From: Erythrocercus mccallii
Taxonomy: Eukaryota; Chordata; Aves; Passeriformes; Dicruridae
NCBI GenBank assembly: GCA_013397435.1
Contig: VZRG01002348.1
Location: 23,956-87,955 of the forward strand
Direction of reading: 5' to 3'
DNA length: 64,000 bases
How positions within the stretch are numbered: position 1 is the first letter of the stretch; every line of letters begins with the position of its first letter. Under the pieces are notes generated by a model that saw only the letters and a list, made by a program, of their open reading frames with translations, had not been told where the DNA came from and searched no databases. Positions 25,701 to 40,700 of the stretch are shown in pieces. The translations under genes and the position numbers were made by a program.

Positions 25701-28700
25701 TTCCCTGTTTATTCAACTTCTTCCCTCTCCCAGTGGCAGCCAGGGCAGCACAGGCAGGAAGCTCCATCCAAAACCAACAAGCAGCCCTTGATCCTGACAG
25801 CCACTCCATGCTGCTCTTTGAAACAGACAGCCGTGTCCTTGTGAACCTGAAAAAATCTTCAGACCTCTCTAAAGGAAAAGGCAGCAAATCACCTCGGAGC
25901 TTCCTTGAAAATAATTCCTATTTCTGACCCCAAGTGTCACATGAACCTCAAAGAAGGTGGTGGAGGTGAAGAGGGAAAAGCCAACAAGTTACACAGTCAA
26001 AGCTTGATGTAGCTTAAATGACACACAGTGGTTAAAGAATTACCAGCATGAGTTGGAAGAGAATCCTTTGCTCCTTTGCTGGAGGCTGCAGACATTTCCC
26101 AGAGATGCTGGTACAGATACCAAACGCTTGGGAAGCATTTGGCTTCTCCGCTCACAGACAAATGCACTTCGGTGATGTTTCAGACAATACATCCTACAAT
26201 GAAGTTTAACCTCAGTGACACCAATTCCACCAGGTTCAAGCAAACTTCTTTGCCTTACATAAGCAGTGGACTGACTGAGGGATCAGGGCTGAAGGCAGAG
26301 TAACATGAACCTTTTAAAGTTTAGATTTTTTAGCAGAAAATCTGGATACAAAACATCTTTTGCTCATTTTGACATCCGCAGCAGTGCTCCTCTTTGCTCT
26401 ACTTCCTTTGGGAATGGTGTGCTTGAATTAAGGCATAAATCCAGGACCCTCATTCTCCTAATCTCAGGTACACCCAGTCAGCAAAAATGCAGTGTGCTTT
26501 TCCATCACTGTTCTGCCCCAACAGTCCTCTTTTCTTTACAGTAGGAGCTGAAACACAGGTTTCACCAAAGCAGACAGACTCCCATCAAAATATCTGGCAA
26601 AAGAAGTCTCCAAGAAAAGGCTTTTCTCAGGAAAAGGGATTTTTAATCTAAACAGGCTACCATCTCAATGACTGACATGCAGTGACATAAAATATCTGAT
26701 AAGCTTATAAAAGAACCTTGAATGATAAAGTCTAAAGAAGCTGACCTGCTAATGGACAGCATCTACAGCGCCAAGTGCAAAACCAGGACACAAAGCCTTT
26801 GACAAGATATTTCTTCACTGCTTAAAAAAACAAAAAAAATCACAACAGCTTCACATTCACCTTCTTCTATAACACAGGTTCCAGCAACAAAATCATCTTT
26901 GTATTTCTTTTTTCATAGCAGCAAGAACATCATGTCATATATTTCCCTTTGGTCCACTTACAGGACAGTATCATTCCCATAACACAGGGTCAAGGTTTTG
27001 TGTCAGAATTTTACAGACCATAAAGTTCTCCATGCAGATAAACTATGCTAATCCTATACACACATACCCTCCACACCACACAGATGTGCACAACAAACCT
27101 GCCTGGGTTACAAGTGATGAGAAACCTTTTGGATCCTGCAATACTTTATAACAAGCATTTTATAGAAAGCAGCAGCAACAGTAGTACATAGGTTGTGATG
27201 ATCTGCTGGTTTGAGTTCAATAATATCTACAGGTAGATATAAGCTTAGTCTAAATCAACCCCATGAAGTTGAGAAATAGGCCCTCAGACTTGCAAGCATC
27301 CTTTCATGGGAACCACAGAAAACTGGAAAAGTTATTCTAAATATTTAATTCATTATTGCAAGCACAGCATCTCTCAAGTTCTTTCAGCCTAGGTAAGACA
27401 TTCTTATAAGCTGGACTCATTTTTGTACTGATCTAAACTTCTCCCTTTTCACAACTGTTAGCAACAGCCCACCCACTACCCAGGTCTTGGCAGGTAAGGT
27501 TCATCCAGATGCCTCAGGACAGAGAAGGAAGAAGACTGGAAGGCAAACACTCCTGGAAAAGCATGAGTGAAAGAGGCTGTGAATAACTAATACCTGCCTA
27601 CCCACTGAAGCACACTAATTATAGAGAATAATTGAACAACTGCTTTCCTTACTCGGGGAGGTGCAGATAAGAGGCATGGGCCTTCTCATACCTCAGATGG
27701 GAGTTTAAAGTGCTCTCAGCTGGCAGCAATGCATAGAAAAAAGTCACCGGCTGTGACAATTAACAGCTTCATTTTAAGTCTCTTTTGTTCAAGTAACTTT
27801 TCCACTCAGACATATTACATGAAACAACCCTTCCTCAACTAAAGGGATTTATTCAAGGCACACAGCTGCAACCTGAATGCAATAATGTCCTTGATGTTGG
27901 GAAGCAGCCACACTGTTGCTTTAATGCTGTGGAGTTAAAGGTGTAAAGTGGACCAGGGGTTCAGTGTCCTCCTATAACCCCAGTAATACTTCATTGTATC
28001 AACTCATTCTATTTAAAACCAGTTTCTCAGGGAAACTCAACAACAAAGCCATGCACCAGCCTGTAGTGCAAAGGGAGAGATGTCCACAAAATGAGTTACT
28101 TCAGGACATGCACAGACATGTGAAAAATGACCTACAACTCAGAGTAAGCAGCAAATCCTTAAATGAGATGTAAGGTAAGATTGGATGGATAGATTTCATT
28201 TAAGAAGTTGTTTACTAGCAACATTCCAGGAAAAATGTATTTCAATTAACAGACCTATGTTGATTTTATCCACAGTCTGTCCACTCAATCACTGTTCCTC
28301 AGAGCTGGTGGGAATTCAATCTCTTTGTGGGAACAGGTGTGAGCATTTGCTGGAGATGTGTGCAGTTCTGCTTTACCTCTGTTCCAAACACAACACGACC
28401 TTCATTAAAACCTCTCTTCATTAAAACATCTCAGTTGTGAGATTTTTGTGCCACTTGCTGCCTGAATTTGAAAAAAAAGTAACACTTTTTTCTATAATAC
28501 ACTTTACATAGAGGCTAAAAAGAGACTGCTTGCATAACAAGTCTTATGCAATTTCCCAAATAAATTTCTACCTTTTTATGGGGGGGAGATTATGATAACT
28601 TGAAGACTTTCAAGGCTGCAGATTCGGCTTCAAAGCTAAGAGTCCACATGCCATTCAAAACCCTACTGACAATTGTCACCATATCAGCACACAAAGATCC

Positions 28701-31700
28701 CATCAGGAACAGCCCCTCCACTGTGTAATAACAGAAGACAACCTGACAAAATAACAAATTATCACCAGAGTATATGCTCTAAAGAAGAGGCTGACACCAG
28801 CTAAAGAAAAATAAAACCAAAAAACATCACTAAAATGCAACTTTAACTTTATGAACCATCTTCAGCCTGGAATACTTGGCCAGAGCAAACACAGTAGTGT
28901 CTCATAGAAAACCTAGACTAAGAAAAAAAGCCCACTAAAATACCACACAACTGCATAATTATCATGAAGATGTTTAAAAAACAAACAGCCTTCATACTGT
29001 AAACAAGCAGGTATTGCAAGTCACAAACAATCCAAGTAACTCAGGGAGAAAAAAACAAAAGTAAAAAATGAAGCCCAAGCAGCAGCACAGAGAAAAATAA
29101 GACAGCAAGGGACTTGTCCAACAGAATTTTTGACAAGTATTTTCACAGGTCTGAAAAAATTTTTCTCCTCCTTTATTTTTTTGTTGTTTTTGTGACTTGG
29201 CCTTTTCTCTCCACTGGTATTTCTCTGGTCTCCACTCAGCCCCCAGCTCACAGGGCTGGCAGTGACATCGATCCTGCTGTGGAACAGGAACAGCCCCATG
29301 CACCAACCCCTGCTGCTCCAGCTGCTGCTCCAAGCAGGAATCTCAAAGCCCCACCCAGGGCACACAATTGCAGCCCTGTAGCTGCACTGGGAATATGCTG
29401 GAAGTGTCAGTAATTCAGAAAGGAAAAGAAGCCTTAAATTAATTTTCTTTGGAAATTGAAGAGGTCTACTGCAAGTTTCAGATCTTGGAGGCCCACAGGA
29501 TTTTCAGCAACAGCTTCAGCTGGGTATCAGGGAGCAGAAGAGGGACATCAAGCCCAGCAGAGGCAGCATCTATCCCACCAGAAACTACAGACATTAAATT
29601 ACACTTTCACAAGTGAGCTAATCAGCCTCATTCCAAACAGAAGCTGCATTTATCTTCTCAGAACAGCAGACTTTTTTCTTAATTATCCAAGGTCAGTGGC
29701 AGTGAATATTGAGCAAACTGACTTGGGGAAGCAACGTAGATAGAAACCAGGAGGGCAGACAGCCTTACATTTGCTTAGCAGTAGTATTCCAGTTTAAAAT
29801 AAAGTAGTTCTTTTTAGAGATGAGAATTACTTTCTAATTAATCACCAATCACCAACCAACGACCAATCACATTTGATAAGGTACCTTTTTAGAAACAGAA
29901 ATACTAAGTTCTGTACCAGCAAAATTCTCCCTTTTTCACAGAATCAGATAGGTTGGAATGTAACTTTAAAACAGAGTCCAACTCTGCACTGCCAGGTCCA
30001 CCACTAAACCATGTCTCCAAACACCACACCTACACATCAGTTAAGAGAAAAAAATCGTTGGAGTGCAAAGGTTTAAGACAACTGAAATGTTCAGCAGTCA
30101 GCTAAAGGAAGAAAAATGTAATAATTTGTTATCAAAATCACCCAGAATTAGAGCAGCACCTCAGAATTTTGATCACCATCTCTGTGTGCATAAGATATTC
30201 ACAGACATTAATATATAAAAGTTGAAAGCATTACACCTCCAATCCAATCCCTACAGGACAGGGGTCTGAGGTGCACAGACTCACCTGCTGCCTTGCTGAA
30301 ATACACAGCTTTGCCTGACAGGTTCAAGCTTGTCACAAAGCAGAAACTACTCTGGAAGGCTCAATATCCATTTCAGCTCCCCTAAAAACACAAGTGGTTA
30401 AGGGCTGACAGGTACTGCATAGCAGAAAGGTATTGCATAATTGCCCTGAAATGTCTATTCAAAAACTCCACAACAGAAATGCGTATTATTCTCAGGAGCT
30501 GGGGAGATTTTTCATGTGGCATCCATAATTATGCAGCAGCCAAGGATTTCTGCAAACACAGAAGCAAAGAACAGTTCCAACAAGCCTAACATGAGCAATG
30601 TTCTTGAATTGACCAGGGCCTGAGAGAGAAGGACAAGAAGGGAAGAGGGAAGGTGCAGAAAGACGCCTCCATAAGTCTCATGATGGAACTGACACATCAG
30701 CAACAAATCTGCCCTGACCATAAGGGTCTTGGGACAAAAAGCATCACCCTTGAAATGCACAGTGGTCCTCAGGCAATGCAGGGATTGCACAGGGCTGTGT
30801 TTCTTTCCATGCTACATCCTGGCTTCCTAAGCTCATTGGGTACATTATATAACTATTAATTACACCAGTGTTCGGTGTGCTTTTAACTGCAATGATTCAA
30901 ACTGCTTCCAGGAGCTCACTAATCCAAAGTACAATCCTCTTGACAGCAACTGACAGATTCAGAATATTCAGTTCTAGCTGAAAGGAAGACAAATCAAACC
31001 CCTCATCTGTCTGCTGAAAAAAGAGCCAATATTCCTGCTGACCTGACCCACAGCTCCATCAGGGGCTGGGACACACTGTCCATGGGACAGTTCTGGGAAG
31101 CAGCAGGAGCTAAGCTGTGCTAATACAGCAAACGAAGATTTCTTCCCAGTGGCTACCTTCAAATTTATAGAAAAAAGAGAAAAGTGGGTCTGGTTTGCAT
31201 TTCCTCACAAGCACTGAATGGTTTCAGCCACCTCCTGGACCCAGCAGACACCCTCCTCACACACGTGCTCTGCCTGTGCCCTTCCCAGCCACTCTGCCAG
31301 CCAGGACCTTCCCTGCAAGCTCCAACACAATTCGACATGCATTATTTATCCCTCCTGCTAAGTCATGCAGTGGGCTAATTACTTAACTATTGTAATGATA
31401 TCTTGCAATGGCTGTACTCTGTTATACTGATTTTTATGAGCTTGCTTTTGCTGCATGTTTTGAGAAAAGAGCGTATTTGCCTGGAGTATAAAAAAGCCCA
31501 AGTTTGACATTCATTTCAAGCCTAAGAGCTGGATGTCAAAAGTGAATTTTTAGAATTATCAATGTGTTCTTAATTAAAACAATGTTAGTATATTATTTAA
31601 TTTCTGCTGTATCTGCTAACAATGACAGAAGGCATGTTTTTTCATTAATCTAATGAAATATGAAAATAGTTATTAACAATTTTTATTATGTTAATGACAA

Positions 31701-34700
31701 AGTCTTTCCTTCCAATAGAACGATGTTTTCCTTTTAAAACTCTTCAAGACTTCAGTTAGCATAATTACCAAACATCTGAAAGCTGACAGACTGGCAACAC
31801 TTTTATTAACAAACTTAAGTAAAGACACATTTGCATGTCTTGCTTATCATTACATTAAACTTTACTGGGATAAATGTTCATCTTCAGACTCAGAGAATTG
31901 TTACTGTAAAATACTGTTTAGAATCAGTTTTTTCTGTATGCTCAACATGATGTAAGCTACACAGCAGAGCAATTAAACAATTATTTATGTCTCCCTAGCC
32001 CCAGGATGCTCTTCAGGCTATGCATGATTCAAGGTGTACTCGCAGCAGTTTCGTGGAACGATGAACAGCATTTCAAAAAATTCAACAGTCTCAGTAGTTC
32101 AGAACTGCTTGGAAAACTTTTTCTGCCTGGAGCCAGCAATTCTTCCAGGAGGAACTTTACTTTAAAAGCTGTTAACAATAATACCCTGAACTGGCACAAG
32201 CAGGGAAAGCAGCAAGTCACCATAAAAGACCTGTCTTACCTACTAATAATCTGCTGGCTATACAAGCAAAGATATGGATACAACTCCAGGGAGACAGAAT
32301 ATAATCTTTTTGATACAAGTGAGCAGGTAGATGAGGCTCATTGAAAACTGTAGCACTGCAAAATTTGGTGAATCTCTTGGGTTTTTCTGGGTATTTTGTT
32401 TCATTCTGCTTGAAAACAAGAAAATGTTTGGTCACCGAGGCGCTCTCTTTAAAAAAAACCACTCAAAAACAAATAGAAAAGAACCAGATCCAGAACTGTA
32501 GCAGTCTTAGGCCCTGTTCAGACTTTAGTGCAAAGAGTAGTCTGAGGAGTTCTTTGCTTACATGGACACAGACCACACTACTCCCAGAAGCCTTTGTTTA
32601 GGGCTTTATTCAACACGTTTCTCAAATCTTTTTTATCTGTTAAAAACATCTACTTGAACAAACAGTCTTGGAAAAAAAGCAAGATCACAAAAGACAACCA
32701 TGTTAAGTTTCATGTCAACTTATTCCCTTTCTTCTCAGGGCATCGATCCCGGTGGCCCGATCCAGCCCTTGCAGCTGACAGCAAAGTGCTGTGCTGATTT
32801 CTGCAGCCTCTGGACATGACTCAAAAAATCAATGCAAGGAGCAAAAGGTCACACTCTCCCCAAGCATCAACTACCTGTTGAACCAAGACAGACTTGCAGA
32901 TGCCAGCACACTCGGAAATAAAGCAACCAACTGTTACTAAACTCATTTCTAAGCACAGTGTCTGTATTCCCACACCCGTGACTATGTAAACCTGCTCCTC
33001 ACACTACACCTTCGTGGGAAAAAAAAATAAACTACTCATGCTTGTGACAGCTTTTATAAACAAGTAAGTGTAGTACACAGCTGTACAACTTCAGAGTTTT
33101 GAATTCCGAGTGCCACTGGGAAAGTTAGTCTGGGTTAAAACTCAAAAAAATGGCAAGAGAGGAAAAACTTGAGAGATGGAAATAAAACCAAACTACTGCT
33201 CAGTGCTATCCTTCACTGTCCCTGCACATTAGGGAGAACCCTGAGAACTATAACAGGTACATTATTACAGATCTTTTTCCATTTCTTGCTTGACATGCTA
33301 AGCCATTCGCAGCACGAATGCCTCTTTCAGGCACAAGAAGTCAGACTGTCCTCATGTTTTACATCCTAGTAAGGGCACAGGCTGAACATAAAGGTGTGAT
33401 CTCCCATGCATTCACAGAGCAGGTATGTAGCATGTGGGCATGATGTTCTACCCATGTTCTGTTTGTCATCGATTTTTCTATCAATTTGTTAATTTGTAAT
33501 TGGAAAAAAAAAGTCATCCCCTTCATAGAGACAGAACAGCTTTTCCTTACCAGAAAGTTTCACTGTTGCTTTTTTCAATGCTGATTCAGTGTGTTTCAGC
33601 CCAGCAGTGTAAATTCCTGGTGTGCACTTGTACATTCCCAGCTGATACAATCCAGGAGCCTCAAGGAACCCTTCACAGGTCTACAGTTTTGAATGCAAAT
33701 GTGTGGTCCCAGCTGGCAGAGGTGCTGCCAAACTGTCACTGTCAATAAGTCATCTAATGAAGCTCAAAATTTCAGTTTGAGCTCTGCTATTCCAGCCTGT
33801 CCCTGTGGACAGCCCCACAGTCCCATGGATGCTAACAAAGCGTATCTCAGATGCATCAGATCTTCTTGACCTCAGAAGTTAAGCAACTTACAACTAACTT
33901 GACTCACACACGGCAATAAGAACTCCTAATTAATGACTCTTAATTGCTGCCAGAGCCCTGTATTCCCACACCCATGACAAAGCATGTTCTTCGCTCTGCT
34001 AACCCCTATGTAAAATTGCACAGCTCTGACAACCCCATGCCTTTAGTACCACACAGCTGAGCCATTCCTCCCATACTTCAGGAGCAAAGGCATCGCTGTA
34101 CATGAGAGAAAAGAAGTGTACAAGAAGTACTCATCACACCATTCCAGCAGCTCAACATCACTTGCTTTCTGGCTGCCCTTGCTCTTTTTTTTTAACCATT
34201 ATCTATACAGTTCAGAAAAGAAGGATAAACATTGTTAAGTTTGACTTCACATGCAGTTTTTGAGAAGACATTTCAGAATCTAAAGTGCTTCCCAAAAATG
34301 AACTTTACCTACTACAAGCTGTATGTGGAATTCATAGTACATTTACTTTACAGATAGGTAAATGTATGCAGGCGACTTACATAAACGTCCAGATTCACAG
34401 CAAGTCAAAACTTTCTTTCCCCACAAGAAGTCATGTCTGCTCCCTGCTCACAGTGCTGGAGGGTACAGAAACCCCCACCAGCCACTTGGAACAACTTTTT
34501 CCTCCCAACATTTACAGCTTTCGTGTGTGCCCTGTTGGAGCTGACCATCTCTGGATGCAGATTCTGCTTACACAAGGTTTGCAGCCCTGTATCCCGTAAC
34601 AGGAGCACTCCTGCCTACCTTGAGGGAACTCCATGCTTGCTCCTGATGGGATCACTGCTGTGACTCCCAAGAGCCCAGAAAGGAGCAAAGCAGCCATGGA

Positions 34701-37700
34701 AGAACAGCAGTTGCAGGCTAACTCACCTTCCCTGGGCAAAGCTGCATGATGCCCAGCACACCAAGCTACCCTGAATCCAGCTCAGTGCTGCTGCCACACA
34801 CCAGCACAGCCCCAGCTGTCCCTCGGACAAGCCACCCTCCCTCGCTACCTCGTGCTTTGCCTTTTGCTCTGACAGAAACCCAGCGCCACCAGACTCTGCC
34901 GCAGTAACTTCTGCAACCCACGGGCTTCCCTTTCAACACTTCTCCTCCAATTAAGACCCACCACCCTCCAAATCAGCCAGCTGCCTGTGTTCTCTCCACC
35001 AGTCAAGCTACTTGCGTGTAAAACCAACAAGACACACACAATTCCCCCAGAATAACTCACCATTTTTATGGGCAGCATTTTTACATGATACAGCTTTACA
35101 AATTGCTAATATAATGCTGAATCACAAACATTTCCTAAAGCTTATTAAATATTTCTGTTAAATTGATCCACATCCATAGATAACAAATGAAAACGGTTTT
35201 ATTTCTCTGCAAGGCACCTGTAATAACGGAGCAATGGCAGCAAACAGGCACCAACCAGCTCCCTGGCCCTATTAGCATTACAGAGGAAAGCCTCCCCTTC
35301 TGCTGCTAATGATGTGCTCTACCCTGTATCCCCAGGAGACAAATGACTGCACTGGCTGATTGACTCCATCACAGGGCCATCATCCATCAATGTATTGCCT
35401 CTCTTATTGAAATCTCATCTCAGGAAGAGAAAGTGCTCTGTGCCACTTCCGAAAAAAAACAGTGAAAGCACTTTCAGAATAAGAGCTCCAAGATACATAA
35501 TGAGAGCCAAATATTTCAGCAGAGACACACATTTCCAGCAATCTGAACAGATCAGCATGCTTTGTCCACCCTGCACAAGTAAGATTTACATTCTTCTGCT
35601 AAACTAGATCTTTTTTCTTTTTAATGAAACAAAGGAATGAAACACGTACCATAGACATAAATTTCTTGATCAAATTATAACACAGACAGTGAATATAATC
35701 ATACAGATTAAAAATGGCATCCTGAGGATATTTAGTTAGCTGACTTGCTAAAGGGTGAATTCCAGCAACTCTAACACAGCCTGAAATCACATTAACATCA
35801 TAACAAGCCCCAATGTCATCTGCAAACAGTAGTGAAAGAAAATATAAATCCTTCCATGTATTTATTTACTACATAGATAACAAAAAAAAAGAGAGCAACC
35901 CTATTCCATTAATAAATACTCCTATAATTTATAAAACTCTGCACATATGGGACTGGGTTGCAGGCAGTAACCCACACTCACCACTCATCAGGCAGTTTTC
36001 TGATCAACTTTACATCACTGAAGCCACCAAATCCCTGCACTTCTGCATCCTCTGTCCACCTCCCCGAATGAACCACATGAAGCTGAACATGAATTATCCA
36101 GACACAGTTCCATGTGCACAAAAATATTTTAGATTATGATCAGTCTCATTTCTGTCTACTCAAAAATATAAATCTGAAGAAGGCAGCTTTATCTCAGGCA
36201 AGATATTTTGTCTCACTTAGCACCTCTGCATGTTACAAACAATTCATTATAACTCTGAAATCCCCATGAACAATCTGCTCGAGAAAACATGTCTAAACAT
36301 TTATTCCTTGTTTAGCCCTAAACAAAATCCAAAACTGATTTGTTTTGCTTCCATTTTATTTAAAGACAACCAATCTGGTTAAGATCCTAAAACTAAAGTT
36401 TTTGGAACTTCTGAACAGAGAATCATAGAATGGCCTGGGTTTGAAGGGATTCTAAAGACCACCTTGTTCCAACCACTCTGCCATGTGGAAGGGCAGGGAC
36501 ACCTTCCACTATCCCAGGTCGCTCCAAGCCCTGTCCAACCTGGTCTGGAATAGTTCCAGGGATGGAGCAGCCACAGCTTCTCTGAGCAACCTGTGCCAGG
36601 GCCTTACCATCCTCACTGTGAAGGATTTCTTCCTAATACCTAATCCAACCCTGCTCTCTGTCCAGTTTCAAGCCATTCCCCTTGTCCCATCCCTTCACGC
36701 CCTTGTAAAAATTCCCTCTTCAAATTTTTAGTACCTTGATCCTTGTGGCATAAGGGTGCGCTCCACGATCCCAGGCCAGTGTCTCAGGAAAGACCACACA
36801 CAGTTCAAATCACATCTCCTGGTTTCATGATACATATTTTAGATCTCTACAAGCACTTTTCCTTGTGAATTTCCAGTATTACTTAACAGAAGACTGGCTG
36901 TGGGTGTACTCTGGACTTTCAGAAACACAGAGACAACTTCAAGAATAAAATATTATCAAAGCAACACTCAGTTTGAAGCAATTAATTTTGGATTTTGTAG
37001 GGAGAACTTGAGATTCACATGATTTGGAATACAATGAGTTACTGAACAGTCAAAAAAACCCCAGTGGGCCAGCAAAGAGAAGTGACGCTTTTCTGTCTCA
37101 CTTATACTTGAGCCAGTCAGAATTACTATCTTTCCAATGTTTAACAGGCAGTGATTTCGTTGGCGTACCAATTAGCACTTTGCTACAAAGAACATGCTCC
37201 TAATTAATAGCTGGGTTATGGGAAGAGCAATGTTAAGGATCTGGTTGTACCTCCAGATGTACCAAAAAAAGTGTGAAAGGAGCTCTGCTTGATGTAAAGG
37301 AAATCTGTCTGCACAAAGAGACAATCAATGTATTTAGCATATGTCAGCTGTAAAAAGAACTTACATAAATGTAATGGAGGCATTTCCACATTATTTCTGT
37401 TGTATCCTGTAATCCTGGACATCTGCTTAGGGTAGCATGGATGGGCTACTCAGTGTTCCTGATCTGCTTTTTTTGCTGTGTCCTTAACATAAAACAGCAG
37501 TAAGGGAAATTTGCCCTTACCTGTCTTAAACAACTTTAAATAAATACTCATAAACCCTCCAGTAAGACCCCTTCCCTCTGGAAATGGCCAATTTTTCCTT
37601 TTACCTTGTGAAGAAATAGCCCAGTGCAAAGAGACAAAGTACAGCTGCAAGACAGCCACAGAGAGTCTGTATGAATCTTATTTCAGGTCAGAGCTACACA

Positions 37701-40700
37701 TTACGAAACTCCAGCGCACCTTGCGAGTGACCTACATTGCAGGACTGGAACCCACTAACCTACAGAACCACCTGAAATCCCACAAAATAGGTCAGTGGGT
37801 TTCCTCCTAAGAAGAATTCCCCAGACAAGGAGAGATGCACATGAAATAAAGGACAAGCAGAGCACATGCTTTGCCTGACGTGGGAGCCGTGCGTCTCACT
37901 CTGCTGCCATATTCCTGCAGACCAGCAGGACCCCCCAGAAGTGCTGTGAACTTCTGAGCTCCTCACTGAGGGACCCTGGAAGGACCTGTCTGTTCAAGCC
38001 CAACGGAGCAGGAAAGAAAGAAGCAGTGCCACAGCAAGGAACAGTAAGCCTACCAATAGTATAAGCAGCTGGAGTACGAGTGACACCCGATTCAAGATCA
38101 GCAGTGAACTCGCCTGGAGTTATGGCAGGGGTGTCCAAGTTACAGCACAAAAACCAGGTGTAGCCAGCCAAAACAATCCATCCAACCCACAGCACATTTC
38201 TTGACTCCTTTCACCCCCCTCATGAGGGTCTTGTGTCTCATGCATTTTCTTCAAGGACCTAAAAATTCAGCCACAACAGAGTCCCAGGGTGCTGCACGCT
38301 GCTGGGGAACATCAACACCGAGCACAGGACACTCAGCCAGGATGCCACAGGAGCAGAGGATGACCACAGGGAACCACACTTTGCATCCATCGCTTCCCTC
38401 CTCTCAACTATCACTGTGGGCAACACTGCACACTGTCTTATTCCAGTTCAACCAATTCCTCTTACCAGACAAACCCCACAACAGGGTGCAAACACACCCA
38501 CCAGCCGTGCAAAGGCAGCAGCCCCTCCACAGCAGCAGCAGCTGATGGGAACATGAAACAATTAGGGCAATTAAGAAAGGCATGCAGAGAAAGTTGCTCT
38601 GCATTCCTCTGCCTACCAGTTCCCCACGAGGACCTGTTGGGAGCCAGGGGTCACCATCCCAGTGGACTCAACGTCTGTTCACAGCAATAAAAGAGTTGCA
38701 TGCCCTCTCCTCCTACATGCACATACATACTTTGATTTCGATTCCTGTCTCCCAGAAAAGCAGCCTATGGAGGAAGGGAAAAATGAATAATATCCACGCT
38801 GCATGTTATCAGTGATGTATTAACACGCTCAGTGTCGCAGATATTTATCCATCAGATCTTCAGAGATTGACATTAAACCCTACCACCCACAACTAATCCC
38901 AACAGGTACTCTACATAAATACTATCAATACCCCTTATCCATGCTTAAGATTTTATTATTTAACCAAAAGATCTTTTTACCCTAACAAAAAAAAAAAAAA
39001 AAAGGAAAACAACAGGTATAGCTATTACTCCTTAGTAGGACATTCAGAAAAAAAAAAAAAAGTGGTAGAAGCAAAGTGAGTCACAGGAACCACCATACTC
39101 CCTACTGAATTTGCCACCCACAGCTTCTCAGGTACCCAAATTTGACAACCATAGCAGGGGTATTGCCTTGGTGCTGCATGTCAACACTGAGGATCCTCCC
39201 TGCTGAGAATGATTTCCCAGAGGTGCTGAGATCTAAGAGAAATCCTGGGGTGATGGTAATGAGATCATTAATGCCAGAGCCAAACACCGAAAAGAGCAAA
39301 TCAGGACACAACTCTCACTTCTTTCAAACAGCCAAAGTACAAGACACAGATCTTATGCCAGGGTTATGCTTGCACCAGGCTGACAGCTGATCTGAAGCTG
39401 AAGAGCTTCACCTGCTCAGCTGAAGCCTCACAGACTAACTCCATGCTAGTTTAAAAAATAAGTGTAGCATGAATCTGTACCAGTAGCCAGTTCGTAGTGG
39501 ATCAATACTCCAAGCCCTGTGGCTGAGACTCATGTGGTTCTGCAGTACAAGTCACAGATTCAAACTTGGTGTGCTGTCAAACCACAGCCCCAGAATTCAG
39601 GGTTTGCTGTGAACCATCAGCATTGTCTGCTTGTCAGATGGTGTTTGCTCCTGCCCTTGGCTCCTCTGCCCTGGTGGGTTTGCCAGATCTAGCAGCAGCA
39701 CTCCCCAGATACACAAAGTAACAGCCACTTACTTTTAGGCAGCGCTGGTGAATAAGGGATGAGATAACAGAGATCTTGAGAACTCCTGGCACGTGGGCAA
39801 ACATTTTGCAAATAGGTATTGTGCACACCAGCACTCGGCTGCATCCAGGCAGAGTTACAGTGCACCCTCCACAACCACAACAGCAGTCCCTGAGGGGACA
39901 CATCCTCAGGATGTGGCTGGTCCAGTGGAACGCTGCCACAACTCCAGGCTGGTACAGAACACGCCTCACCCCTCCTAATCCAACAGCCATTTAAATTCAG
40001 CAATCAACAAGAAAAACAGGGATGATTTAACAACATATTTAAACAGCCAAATAGTAAAACAAATATTCCAGAGTAAAAGCACCAACACTGCTTCCACAAC
40101 AGTTTTTTCTTAGACAAGATACATATTCCATTTTTATAGAAATTAAGCCACTTAAAGGTCAGCTATGATGCTAAATAAAACCTACTTCAATGCAAGTGAA
40201 AGCTAACTAACTTGAGAGAACCAAATTAAACCACTTGGCTTCCAACCTACACCACAGCTACACATCACTGCAAAGAGTTTTCAGAACAGTCCTGCAAACA
40301 CATGGCAAATAAGCAGGGCACGTATTATTTGTATGAAGGTCAGGATCATAAGCCTGATTCCTCATTCCAGGAATAGCAGGACTATCTGGTGCCTATTCTG
40401 GTCAGCTCAGCGTGGATGCAGAAGAGAATACTTTTCCATGGTGACATGCACAGTACTTTGCATCCTTCAAGGTGGTAGTTCAGATCCTGCAAACATGAGA
40501 ATTTTCTGCAGAACCGAAGGGAAACAAAGGCCAGTATCTGAGACATTTGTTCCATACAAGAGAACTTGTTTCATAAATATAAACAGTTTTTGCTTGGCTT
40601 CCCCTCAAAAATAAGGATGGCAAAAAGGTGAAGCACTACTGTCATCACTCCTTGGGCACTCCACAGTGACGTATACATTCACATCACTTGACACAAGCTC

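Noticed and set aside
36483..36731. 82-codon frame in intron 2
   Set aside because: It is the antisense translation of the CR1 fragment at 36419-36730.
38985..39062. Poly(A) runs as tails of processed pseudogenes or SINEs
   Set aside because: No coding-like or SINE-like body precedes the runs and no target-site duplications are evident.
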